The notes beneath the pieces are model-generated. The model saw only the letters and a program-made list of their open reading frames with translations, did no database searches and had not been told where the DNA came from. A stretch of 64,000 nucleotides of DNA from Formicarius rufipectus. Taxonomy: Eukaryota > Chordata > Aves > Passeriformes > Formicariidae. Each line of letters opens with the position of its first letter. Position 1 is the stretch's first letter. Shown piece by piece: positions 25,740 to 36,940 of this stretch. Made by a program: the position numbers and the translations under genes. The stretch covers positions 496,001-560,000 of the forward strand of contig VXAU01002072.1 in NCBI GenBank assembly GCA_013399695.1, given 5' to 3'.

Positions 25740-25930
25740 CTGCCTTCATGCCCTTAGGGATGCGGGTGTAGAATGGACATGATTAGCACATAAAGTGTAT
25801 TCTACATGCAAATGCAGGCCCGTATTTATTTATTGTTATTGTGGAACCTAATATGTCATATGCTATATTTAAAATTGCTTAGCAGTTCCCATTAGCATCA
25901 TTTTCACAAGCTCAGGGCAGCATCTGGGGA
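25740..25930. promoter_or_regulatory. Candidate conserved non-coding element with POU octamer
   Basis: An AT-rich block of high sequence complexity, free of simple repeats, contains a perfect POU-type octamer ATGCAAAT (25806-25813), a TTTATTTATTGTTATTG forkhead/SOX-like stretch and TAATATGTCATATG palindromic words. This texture is common in developmental enhancers and conserved non-coding elements in gene deserts. It is a compositional judgement only; no alignment supports it. Confidence 0.2.
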
Positions 25931-28900
25931 CTTGTAGTTTTCATCAAAGCAGGAAGGAGAAAGTACATTTACGTTTATGGCAACAAATGTAGGATTCAGC
26001 ACCTGAAGCCACTCTCCTGTCTCCACACAGTCAGGTCCCAGTCACATCAAGGTAGATACATCTGCTGTGAAATAAAACTCCAGTGACACAAACCGATTAT
26101 ATCAGCAGCAGCTGAATCTCTGGCATATGAATATTTGACATCAGACACTACCCAGGAAACAGGCAGTTTAAGCAAAGTTAAAGAGTTTATCAAGACAACT
26201 ATAACCTGAAGACTGACATTTTCTTTATTATACCCATATTAAGGTTATACATGGAATAGGCATGATCTCCAGTTCGTACATATTCTATCAGTTTGCATGC
26301 AGGGGGTCTTGCAGTGCTTGCAACCTCCTTCCTTGCAAAGGCACCTTTTCCATTTCAGGGTAATTTCATTAACCTGATGTAGAAGGTGGAACTGCGGTGC
26401 TGCAAAACATTGTTCCTTAGCACCAGGCACAGATCCAGCTCTGAGTGAGTGCCAAAACCACAGTGACGGGCATTTAATTTTCTACTGTGAGTAAATCTAT
26501 GTTCAGAAAAAAGGTTGCTAATTGATGGTTGGTTTTGCTCCATTTGTGGTGTTTGTACCTCCACTGAAAATTAAAGTCCAGCCTCTCAAATACAGTCAGC
26601 TCCATTGTCATCAGTATTGGGCTCAATGCCTGCATATTTACAAACTAGGCTAACGACAGACTGGAGCATAATACCTTGGTACCTCATTTACTATCACTTG
26701 GTTCTTACAGGCCACGAGGGCCTGGGTTATTAGTCCAACAACTTTATGAGTTTATGCAGTCTTTTATGAGCTGCTAATTACTTGATTGTGCTGAATGATT
26801 GCAGGCTGTGGTATTTTGTGTGGCACTGCCTGGCAGTGCACTCTTCTGAGCTTTGCAGCCCCAGCTCAGCAGACTTGCTTGACCAGGTGGTTGCAGCATG
26901 AGGTCCTCCCCGGATGCATGCTTTCCATGCAGGGCTCCCACATACACTGCAGATCACCTGTGGGAGGCATGGGCATCTGATGTGTCCCTGCTCAAGCATA
27001 CATCCGTTGCAGCTTTCCCCATAATCCCAGTGCAGTCAGAGCAGAGACTTAGCAACTTGCTCTGCCCAGCGTGGGGAATCAGCAGAGGCTGTGGTGCTAC
27101 CAGAGTGCATGTCCCAGCCCTTGCACACACAGGTGATACAGGTGGCACATCTGGTTTGCCCATCAGCAAGAGTGCTGCTGGATCTGTGAGGACATACACA
27201 CTGATGTGCAGATGGGCCAGCGCAAGTAAATAGCCAGAGTGAGAAGGATGTGTCCTGGAGAGGGAGGGATCCCCGGGAAAGGTGAGTGGGAGATGCCACA
27301 GCACTTGAGTGAGGGTGTCCAACCTGTCACTGTGTACTTGTGCAGCACTGCATTGCCTTGTGAGATGTTGATACTATTTCTATTTGACAGGTTGCATCAA
27401 TACTGGTAACATCCCAAGGCTATTTCTTACCTATGTAGTGCTGATCACTCCAGAACATGTCACACATGTGTGTGCTGGCTCAGCATTGCTTCCATGACTG
27501 CCAATACCTTATCTTCACATGGAGAGGGGAGTGGAGAGCCCAGCCCTTTAAATGGCGTTAAAAGCTGCATGGGAAGTTATGATTTTGGATCACTGTTTGC
27601 TTTAACTGCAGAGACTACTAATAAGAAAGGGTTTGTGTTAATGTTACTACTGCTTTCTGCACACCAAATTCAGGACTGCTGCTGTGTTGCTGCAGCGGGG
27701 ATGACACCAATAAGCTTTGTGGCACCAAGCAAAGCAAAATCAGGGAGATCATCCCATAGGGCATGTAATGGAATAGATGGAGTGACAGCCGTGTCACTTC
27801 TTGGAAACTTGTGTACAACCCATGACTGTTCAGGTGATCATTTTCAACTTTACTTTCCATCATCTTTCTGATGGAGCTCAGTATGGAGAAAAAAGGCTTG
27901 GCACAATTCTAGGATCAGCAGGGAACTAGAGATTTTGTTTTGCATAGCTCCTCAGAGGAGCAAGGTTTCAGTCTCAGGGAGAGCAGCAGGGAGTCTCTCC
28001 TGCCTCTCACGGAATTGGGACATGCCAGAGCACTGGGACCCCCACCAGAGGTAGGGAGGAAGAGGAAGAGTTTTCTTCCATGAGTTTTCCTAGCTCCAGG
28101 GGGAACCCAGACCCTTGTTTTCCTGCCAGAGGCTAAGTATCAAGAACATCTTTGCCAGGAAGAGGCAATAACTTATAAAACAGTCTAGTCCACAGTGCTG
28201 AGGACACCAAGCAGGGGCACACACTCCCTACGAATGCCTTATCCCAAATGCATTGCATGATCCTAGACCTGACAGTATATTTGTTTTTTAGATTTAAAAC
28301 AACATCACATTCTGCCACATCCAGACCTCCCTGCAGCACTGAAACCTATTCCAGTGAATGCTGCCCCTGTCTGTACATACACCAACATCTACAGAAGTCA
28401 GCTGAAGAAGCTGCATCTGAGGGTGCATGTCATAATGAGACACAACATGACTAAAAGGATTGGTCCCCTCTGGTCTGCAAGTTGACCAAAGATTGATTCT
28501 TAACCTCTAGCTTAAGAAAAACTCCCTTATTTGGATGAAATTTCCTAGAGATAATTTGCCATTTTAGAACACTTATGATGTTTGCTTAGCTTCAGACTTG
28601 CTGAGAATGTGTAACAAGATGCCAGAATACCATAGTCAGATGCTGGCTGTTCATGCCACACAGTATAGGACTACGAATGAAAAGCAGCAAAGCAACAATC
28701 AAAAAAAATCATGTTTGGACCACTATATCCAAGCCTTTATGCAACCCATTTCTCTTTATGAATATCCTCAAAATTAGGAGAGGATCTAACTATCTGCATA
28801 TCATCAGATATTAATATGAAATAACGTTATATGAGTTACTTGAAATTAACAGCTCTACAGACCTTGAAGCTGCACTTTTCATCCGTGATTTGTACTTTCA

Positions 28901-29223
28901 TGTTTTTGCCAACAAGACCCCAGCAGCGCTGGTTCCCACTGGAGAACTCCATAGAAAATCAAAACAAACGGCCCAGTAAAATTGTTGCATTTGCTGTTTT
29001 TCATTTCCACTTGGGCACATCCGAGGTTGTATCAGGCTGTACTGAGGCAGCATACTATTGCAACATGAAAAGCATGAAAACAGAACCAAATGTTTCACTC
29101 AGAGGCATCTTTATGGTTTGTCAGCAACCTACCAAGCACCACCCAGCCCTCACCCAGTCCCCTCCAGTGGGATGGGGGAGGGAATCAGAAGAGTGAAAAA
29201 ACTTGTTGGTTGAGACAAGACAA

Positions 29224-29229
29224 TTTAAT
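29224..29229 (-). terminator. LTR poly(A) signal candidate ATTAAA
   Basis: The minus strand reads CTATTAAATTGTCTTG, where ATTAAA is a common variant poly(A) signal at the expected place downstream of the LTR TATA box. The following sequence is conserved in this LTR family, which supports the assignment. Confidence 0.4.
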
Positions 29230-29248
29230 AGGATATAAAAAGAAAGAA

Positions 29249-29308
29249 AATAATAATAATTGTAATAATAATAAATATTTTAATAATAATAAAAATATTA
29301 GAATATAT
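29249..29308. repeat. AAT-rich simple repeat inside LTR
   Basis: About 60 bases rich in TAA/AAT trinucleotides (TAATAATAAT, AATAATAATAAATATT). It lies within the LTR and probably arose by expansion of an A-rich R-region sequence after insertion. Confidence 0.85.
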
Positions 29309-29401
29309 AAAACAAGTGATGCACAATACAATTGCACATCGCCTGCTGACCAATGTCCAGCCAAGTCTCCCTGCAGTAGCCCCCAACCAGTTTACCCTGA
29401 G

Positions 29402-29409
29402 TTTATATA
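29402..29409 (-). promoter_or_regulatory. LTR TATA box
   Basis: The minus strand reads CAGTATATAAACTCAG here, a near-consensus TATA box about 275 bases into the LTR and about 180 bases before its ATTAAA signal. This spacing fits a U3-R-U5 layout with transcription toward lower coordinates. It may be a functional or relic promoter. Confidence 0.5.
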
Positions 29410-29682
29410 CTGTGCATGACATCTCGTGGTCTGGAATATTCCTTTGGACAGCCTGGGTCAGCTGTCCTGGCTGTGTCCCCTACCAGTTTCTTGCACATCT
29501 CCAGCTTTCTTGTGGGCAGGGCAGAAGAAGCTGAAAAGTACTTGGTTTAGTATAAGCACTCCTTGGCAGCAACTAGAAACATCAGTGTGTTATCAACATT
29601 ATTCTCATACTAAATTCTAAATAGACTACTGTATCAGCTACTAGAAAGAAAATTAACTCTATTCCACTCCAAAACTACAACA

Positions 29683-31914
29683 TAGTATTCCCTTGGAGAC
29701 AAAGAGCTATGTTCCTATTATTTAAATAGGACCCAAACACTGTAAAAGAAGCTGCAAGTACCAGTCTCCCTGTGTCTCTACAAAGGAGGCTTCCCCAGTT
29801 GCTGGCATTAAACTAGCTCTTATTAGACAGCCACGCTATAATTACATCTGGGTCAGGAGGCATAAACCGACAAGTTTTATTTGGAAACAATAATTGGGAA
29901 AAGATGCAATAACTAAGCTGAGCTAATAATTTGGGGTCCATTTTGCCCTCCTGAAAAGGCTTTTCACAGGCTCTTATTACCATAGAAATTAATATAAAAT
30001 GCACATCCTGGAGTATTCAAAAGAAATTGTGCTAAGAAAACAGGCATAACCAGAAAAATACATAATGAGTTCTGAATTCCCAGCTTAACATACTGGAGTG
30101 GGGATGTGAAGTACTAGACTGAGAGTTGCTGTAACAGCTGGGGGATTTGGCCAGTCTCATAGGAAAGACAGAGTTCCCTTTTCCAGATCTCTGGGAGACA
30201 AGACATCAACTTGATCATCCATTTTTTGTTGCATTCAGAGCTGATTTATGAACTCTTGCTAATTACATTGACTAAATTGTTATACCTTTAAAGTAGCCCA
30301 TAGTGAAATGCAGCAAAGTGCCTAAGCACTGACTATCACACTGTAGACCACAAGATACTTGTGAAAGGCAGCTTTAATTACATGTTTTTGGAGCTTCTGT
30401 TCAAGCAAGAGCCTGACTGAATCAGATCACCAGTGACTGAGCTGCAGCCATGCCACACATTTATAAAAGTGGCCAGCAAGGATCAGGAAATATGGTTATC
30501 ATGGTATAACCAACTGTTTGACTTGGCATCCAGTGTGATGGATGCCAGTCAGTCTTTTCAGCGTCCAAGCTACTTCTGATACTTGTGCTACAAGACATAA
30601 ATTTGGTCTAATGAATAACAAACAGACATGGAAACGAGACTTCCAGGGAAAAGCTTCAGGCTGCCAAACTTCTCACTCATGCTGGCCACCAGAGTTCTGC
30701 AAGTGCCTGCTGCAGACCAAGTGTTCTTCTGAGGTTTTCAGTGCATCTACCTTGGCTTCAGATGCACCAAGTGTGGAGAGTGGGTGGTCACATCAGATGT
30801 GTAAAGCTGAGCAGTGTGTTACAACCTGTTTGACCCTGTGGAATACATAAGTTCCAAATAAGACTGTGCCATCCTGAGTGTGCCATGAAGACCAAGTGCT
30901 TCGGTAGACCATACCCAGGAGGAGCCATTCCACATTTGATACACTGCCAAAAGGTCATGATGAGCACACCCCTGGCCCTGCCCCAGGAGCAAAGTGAAGA
31001 AGTCCTTCAAATTCCAGGATAAGGAGAGAACATTTACAGAAAATTATGAACTTTACCATTTCTGAGACAGGTTAGCTTCAGATGTGTTTTGACAGTTTCC
31101 CTTCTAGAGGTGACTTGCAATGCCAGGCATAAGATTCTCTTCCCGCTTTGTTAGGGAAGTAGATGAGACATCAGCAGATAAAGAAGGAAGTGATTGCTTT
31201 GTCTCCTTTTGCTGTGGATGTAAAGCAACACAGTGCAGGTTGCACCTGTGAGCTGCAGGGAGGGGTTGCAGCGCCACTCACCCATGTTGGCTTTTGGCCT
31301 GGAGGTCAAGTACCATGACAACAGGGAGTCAGCTGGGATCACACATCAAAAAGCAGAGGAAACTTTCCTTCCAGATGCTTTCACAAACTCAAGGATCAGG
31401 CTCAGCTGGAGGAGAGGCTGTCTGGGGAAGGAATAACAGGAGACAGGGAGTGAGGCTGAGAGGAGAGGAGGTGAACTTCTCTAGGGATGGGGGAGAAGCT
31501 GTAGATGTATAAAATGTGGAAGGTCATGAAGAGGAAAGAAGAGAGCCGGACAAGTATAGGTGTGGGTGGTCCTAGGAAAGTTAGTGAGAAAAAGCATTAA
31601 AGAGCACAAACCAAGTTTTATTTCTAATACAGTCTATTAATGACATACATTTTGTTTAATGGAGTTTAGGTTAAGCAAGGAACATCTAAAGCACATTGAG
31701 CACATTGCATCAGGTGAGCAAACTGCTCTGATACTCCAACAAGGGTTTAATGTCTTTCTAGCATTTTGTTTTATGTCTATGTCTCTGTCTCACTTTAAAA
31801 AACCACAACCAAGGTGTCTGTCAAAGCAAATGAGGAATCTTCTTGGATTAGAAAGAGGACCTCCCTCTCCTCAAGCCACCACAACCTTTGAAATTAAGAG
31901 GCTTTAGGCAAAAA
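29683..31914. other. Non-coding unique sequence between LTR segments
   Basis: No supported gene. A 102-codon frame at 30542-30850 is Cys-rich by translation but has no recognisable Cys-spacing motif. The adjacent 30840-31020 sequence suggests a broken frame when translated but matches nothing I know. No retroviral internal region is recognisable between the LTR at 29.1-29.7 kb and the possible LTR at 31.9 kb. Confidence 0.5.
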
Positions 31915-32650
31915 AATGTAGAAAAGAGGATAACAGTTCTTTAGTACAAATATATAGGACGAAAGAAACAGAACAAGCAACAACATGGCAACCAAAATTC
32001 TCCAATGTTGCAGTTCGGCTTTGTCCTTTGGTGCAGTTATAGTGCAAATGGGCCCCAGAGAGGCAAAGGCACAGCTGAGTGAGTGATGCCAGTTCCAGAG
32101 CTCATGTGGGAATGGGCGCTGCAGGGACAGGCTGGGACCTTTCCCTTGGGTAGTACAAGGACCTCTCACTGTCCTTTGTCCAAAGGTGTTGTGGGGTTAG
32201 AAACTCTTCTGCAGATGGCACCGGTCTCTGATGGGTCTGGAACAAATCCAGGCAGTGGTGGCTGTCCTTGGGGAAGGAACACAGGATGTGCAGAGTGGGG
32301 GGGTGAGCCAGGGCACCCTCACACTGCTGCTGCAGGTCCAGCAAGGTGGCAGCTGGGCACCCAAGCAGATGGAACCAGTGAAAGGGGTGGAGGGAGGCAC
32401 TGGAGAAAACGAGTGCAGGGAAGCCTCTCTCCAACCACTTCCCAAGCCAGGGAAAAGTGAAGTGACCAGAAAAAAGCCAAAACATTCCCCTACCAAATTT
32501 AGACCTCCCACTCCAATGCCTTCCCAAGCCATTAGGTTGTTATTTAAGAGCCTACCAGCTACCCTTCTGTTTGGCTTGGTTGCAGGCTATTCACTCAGAG
32601 ACCTGGCTGCAGTTGGCAGCAAACCATCACTTCCATTCCCCCTTCCACCG
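31915..32650 (-). mobile_element. Possible ERV LTR or other GC-rich retroelement remnant
   Basis: This GC-rich block differs from its flanks. It begins with AACAGTTCTTTAGTACAAATATATAGG, reminiscent of the reverse complement of a poly(A)-signal region in avian ERV LTRs, passes through a GC-rich centre with GATGGCACC, GCAGATGGAACCAGTG and AGCCTCTCTCCAACCACTTCCC, and ends near TGGCAGCAAACCATCACTTCC. The order of these segments is similar to that of an avian LTR family I remember only in outline, with transcription on the minus strand. Open frames up to 141 codons on both strands reflect high GC. The boundaries are uncertain and no target-site duplication was confirmed. Confidence 0.35.
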
Positions 32651-35399
32651 TGGTAATGGGGAAAATTCAAGCAAGAGTTTTTAGCATCCATGACAGTCTC
32701 ATGAGCAGTTCTTTGGTCTGTTCAGTTCTCCTCTGGGCAAAGAAGGCTAAGTATGCATACTTCATAGCCTACATCAAGGATATGAGGTGTCCTACAAAAC
32801 TCTTCCCAGGGGAAGAAGACAGCACTTCAAACTATTTGTGATCATATTAAATTAAAAAAAGTTCGTTAATCACCTGCATAGTTGGGATTATGAAGCAATT
32901 AACCAGAGAATATTATTTAAGACCAGTAAGCAGGACTTGTCATCCTTTTCCCATTTTTAAAACGTTTTCAAAACACTGTGTTTTTAGCAAAGCTCTGACA
33001 GAGGCAAAACACCCAGATGTTCCTGAGGTGAGAAGGAAACTTCTAAACAGTCATCAGTGTGAGGTCAGATCCTGATACATTGCAGCATCTTTCATCCTTC
33101 CCAGTGTCCCTTTCAAATTACTGATATCACTGTGTTCCTGGAAAATATCAAAAGGTCAAACATAAATGCTGCAACAAACAATACTTCTTGTTCCCACACA
33201 GTTCTTCCCCCTCCAGGGCTAAAGACAATTTAATGGGAGAATTGGTTATTTCAAAACGAACTGTTCATTACAGTATTTTCATTGACAGTTCAGTGAAACT
33301 GTCAGTTCTCCTCTGTCTAATTGCTTTTGAACAACAAAAGAAAAACATGCACCCTTAAAAGAAAATCATTTTGACGCAGCTGGAACAGCTCTCTGTTTAA
33401 AGAGACTGACGTGGAAAAAAGTAAGAAACAGACAATGATGAGAAGAGAAAGAAAGGAGGAAAAAAATTGACACATTCTTCCAAACAATCATTTGTTACTT
33501 CAGTATTTCTGCGGAGAAAAGCAGTTACTCCAGAAGAAAACTTTCCATGTCCTTCAACAACATCTGGCAGAAGAAGAATTTATTTGGATTGGCTCCTGCT
33601 AGCACTCAAGAAAAAACCTCAAGTATTTGTAGGGGAGCAAGTTGTTAGCTTGTGTAGCATGAGTCAGGTGCCATTCAATCAAGCTACAGAGATTAAATTG
33701 GATATACAGTCCAGTAAAATCTGCCTTAGAATATCCATAATTGAATTTTAGGCTACAACTCTAGTCATAGCATAAGTAGCAGCCACATAATCCTAAACTC
33801 CAGTGGAAAGTATGATCTGTCAACACTTGGGTTTTAACAGATTTATGTAAAACATTTTGCATAAAAAGACTTGGTAGCTCATTGCTTGCCCTTGATAACT
33901 CATTAAGCATTAGTACATCACAGAGAAAACTAACAACATCGTTCTTTAAAAACTAAACAGAAATTTGTGTTTATTTTTAGCCTACTTCTCTTTCCCAAAT
34001 CCTGAATTATGGAAGAGAGAAAATAAGATCTTGAATTCCAGCTAGATTCTGGGATCAGATTAAAAGGAAGGCTTTGCTCATTCAGAAAAAGCACAGGAAA
34101 TCCCCCAAACACTGGACAGCCATCAGGTCACACCTTCATTAGACCCTGGGGTGGTCAGGCTTCTGTTCCCCCATGGGATGCTCCCAGCATAAAGCAGGAT
34201 GGAGATTCAGGGCCAGGTCTTGCTTCTCTGGCTCATTTGCAGCATTTGCTGCCCAAACATTGACAGCCTTTCCTGACTCCCCTCCTGGTGCTGCAAACCC
34301 TGCCATTTACAGCAGTGCTCTGCGGGACTCCCCCCTCAGCCACCAGTTCCATCCTGCCTCCTGGCTCAAGGCACCAGCCCTCTTTCTAAGGCAGGAACAT
34401 GAGGCTTCATCTCCAGGAAAAGCCTCTACCAGAGAGCTGGAGGGGGATTTCCAACAGGGCAATGCTGGTGAGAGTTACCATTTGGTTTCTAGACAGAAAA
34501 GCTAGATCTGGTGTATGAGCTCAGGAAAAATAAAGCTGCAAGACCAACTGCTGAGCCCATCTGGGTCAGGTGTCAGCATGCTCTCCAGGATGGACATGTC
34601 AGCTTACTCAATGTGATGCTCCTTTCTTCTAGCATGGGCCTTTATTTCTAAACCTGAAAGATTAGAATTTATTTTATTTGCTTGAAATAAAAAACCCCAA
34701 ACCTCTGTATGTAGCATACGCTATCTGCTAGCCCAAATGAGCACCCTTGGGATTCAGCAGAATATGTGAAAACTCAGTTCTTCCAGGAACTGAATCCCTC
34801 TTATTTATGTACCTAATCATAGACATAAAAGCTTAACTTCTGACATGCTGGTTTGAAAAATACTGCCACCTCCTTCCTGGTTATACACAGCAGCTGTGAA
34901 AAACTAAAAATGTCAAAAGAATGGCTCTTAGCCTGAAGGAGCCTGTTTAGCAGCCAAAACAGCATGTCCTGTAGCACATGGAGAATATCTGTGTTTAGCT
35001 GCAAGAGATGAACTGACCAGACATGAGACAAGGGGGACGGGAAGATACCTTGATTTGTCACATCAAATCCGAGCTTCATGTGAAATTTCAGTCCCAATAT
35101 AATCCACTGTTTGGAATAGCTGGTAGTCAGGCACACCACAGCTTTTCAAGTTGAACTGCAGACTCCAGAATAGCAGAGGGAAAGCAAGAGTATCCATCAT
35201 CTACCTCTCTGATAGCCTCTGCCAGCTCCATCTACCCAATTTCATTAAACACGTTCTCCTTCTGGAGAAGCAGTGCAACTTGGAAAATACCACTGGTCTT
35301 CATGTGACCACATTTTCCTTGTGACCTTGAAGAAGACAAGATGAAGAACCTGGGGCTACACTGTACCTTTTCAGCCTTTGTCCGCCCTGCAATGATCAA
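32651..35399. other. Non-coding unique sequence
   Basis: No supported gene. A GC-richer patch at 34130-34500 carries a 110-codon plus-strand frame (34173-34505) without recognisable domain or good start context. The rest is AT-rich. No repeat family was recognised until the CR1 end at 35.4 kb. Confidence 0.5.
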
Positions 35400-35633
35400 A
35401 CCAGGGAAGGTTCAGATTGGATATTAAGAAAAATCTCTTCACTGAAAGGGCTGTCAAGCACTGGAACAGGTTGCCCACAGAAGCAGTTGATTTACTGACC
35501 CTGTAAGAATTTAAAAGATATGTGGATATGGCACTTGGTGACAGTTTAGTGGTGGACTTGGCCGTGATGGGTTTATTGTTGGACTTGATGATCTTAAAAG
35601 CCTTTTCCAACCAAAACAATTCTATGATTCTAC
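35400..35633 (+). mobile_element. CR1 LINE, 5'-truncated 3' end
   Basis: The segment matches the 3' untranslated end of the CR1 non-LTR retrotransposon: GGGAAGGTTCAGATTGGATATTAAG, GGAACAGGTTGCCCACAGAAGCAG, GGACTTGATGATCTTAAAAG, CCTTTTCCAACC, and the diagnostic terminal short direct repeats ATTCTATGATTCTA at 35619-35632. CR1 copies end in such repeats instead of a poly(A) tail. Only about 230 bases remain, with no reverse-transcriptase coding part, as is usual for 5'-truncated insertions. Divergence from the family pattern suggests an old copy. Confidence 0.9.
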
Positions 35634-36539
35634 AAGTATAAGACTTGCAGGAACCAACAGAGCTCACATGCCTTATGCAATCCCACAATAATATCAAACT
35701 TTTATGCATTATGATGGTTTAAGGGATTTTTCCTTCCTCATCATATCTCCCCTAGAAACCTCCCAGTCAAGTTTATTCTAATTTTGCCCTTTTTTCTATC
35801 AGATTACTTTTACTCCTGCATTCCTAATGTAGCTTGAAATTAATGCAGCCTTTTTATTTATATGTCAGCCTCCTCAATGATGTATGCACAGTTTGAGGAG
35901 AGATATAATTACAGGCTGTTGCAGAAGAGCACAACAGGCTGGTGTCATTACATCCCAGGCAAACTTCAGCTTTGTTTGGAATTTGCAGCATATGGGATTT
36001 TAATTTCTTTTTAAGATGTTTGATCTGAATGTCATTCCTCTAAACCCCATAATAATTTAAATCAGATCAAGACACAGGCAGTTTCCTACTGTTCCTAAGT
36101 GATGTATGCAGTGCCTTGGGCAGCATCAGAAATTACAGAAAAAGGGGTTGAGAGAATGTTTCCCTGCTGCCCACCAGACAGGGGAGTCCTTCATCCAGGG
36201 ATTTTTGGATCCAAATGAGGAATACAAACTTTTAAAAGCACTTCAGACAAAACCAAGCAATGCAGATACAAAATTAATGAGAAAAACCTAATCTCTATTG
36301 CAACAACACCACGCTTGAATCTGTAATGTGTTACCAAACTGTGGATAACTCAGTTGCTGCCAGAAAAAAAAACGGCAAGCCTTGCACTGCTATTTGACAG
36401 AAGAGAAAAAAACCCTCAAACTCTCAAAATCTAATTTTTATACTAAATAGAGCCCCATCCAGAGATGCTATATTTCTTTGCTTTATATGGGGGACACAAC
36501 TGAGGTTTAGCCTTTGGATCTGTCATTTCTATTAGCTGT

Positions 36540-36760
36540 ATTTGATTTCACTTGAAGAATATTTGTTGAATCTCTTTAATTCATTCACTGTACAAATGGC
36601 ATATATAATAAGAATAAAGGCAGGAAAAATTAAACAATTGCTTATGAAAACGAGATATTTTAATTAAATTGAAATACCATGGCACTTACTATTATTTAAA
36701 TAAAGCAACACTTTTTGTTTTACACTGTTATGAGATGGCTTTTTCCTTAAATAAATACTG
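36540..36760. promoter_or_regulatory. Candidate conserved non-coding element
   Basis: AT-rich complex sequence with TTTAATTAAATTG, ATTTGTTGAATCTCTTTAATTC and GGCATATATAATAAG. It lacks simple repeats, and its TAATTA-type homeodomain words resemble conserved enhancers. This is based only on composition. Confidence 0.15.
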
Positions 36761-36920
36761 CATTCCAGTCCAGGTACCAAACTAGGACTATTCTGAGCAT
36801 TCTCAGTGAACACTTTGGTCAGTGGGATATTGCACGACCTTGTGGTCTAAAGATCTTTGTAAGTATTTAAATAAATTGGTAAATTGGGATGGCACTTGTT
36901 TTACCTAGGTGTAGGCTAGA

Positions 36921-36940
36921 CTAATCTAATCTAATCTAAT
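36921..36940 (+). repeat. CTAAT pentanucleotide repeat, four units
   Basis: Four perfect tandem CTAAT units. Short microsatellite. Confidence 0.95.

Larger units (their letters stand above)
18897..29107. other. Non-coding unique sequence
   Basis: About 10 kb without a supported gene. It holds a GT microsatellite (20648-20685), a TTTG/TTG-rich tract (24661-24692) and a candidate conserved element (25740-25930). The longest frame of the window, 151 codons on the minus strand at 21295-21750, lies in a locally GC-richer stretch; it is Cys- and Ser-rich, has no recognised domain and is opposed by a 98-codon plus-strand frame, so I treat it as chance. The 27.0-27.35 kb stretch is also GC-richer with frames open on both strands but no identifiable product. 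Confidence 0.55.
29109..29682 (-). mobile_element. ERVL-type LTR, solo, minus strand
   Basis: The segment matches, from memory of family structure, a very common avian endogenous-retrovirus ERVL-type LTR. On the minus strand it starts near TGTTGTAGTTTTGG at 29682, carries the conserved TGATAACACACTGATG-like stretch, a tract around GGACAGCTGACCC, a strong TATA box (29402-29409), an ATTAAA poly(A)-signal candidate (29224-29229), the conserved TCTCAACCAACAAG stretch just after it, and ends near 29109. No gag, pol or env sequence adjoins either side, so it is a solo LTR. The A/T-rich AAT expansion at 29249-29308 lies inside, between TATA and poly(A) signal. Ends are approximate and I found no clear target-site duplication. 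Confidence 0.75.

Noticed and set aside
30542..31020. Cys-rich frame followed by a seemingly broken frame, considered as a processed pseudogene
   Set aside because: I could not match it to any known protein family, and the cysteines do not follow a recognised spacing.
32102..32656. 141-codon frames on both strands
   Set aside because: Both lie in the GC-rich suspected LTR block and overlap each other antisense; composition explains them.
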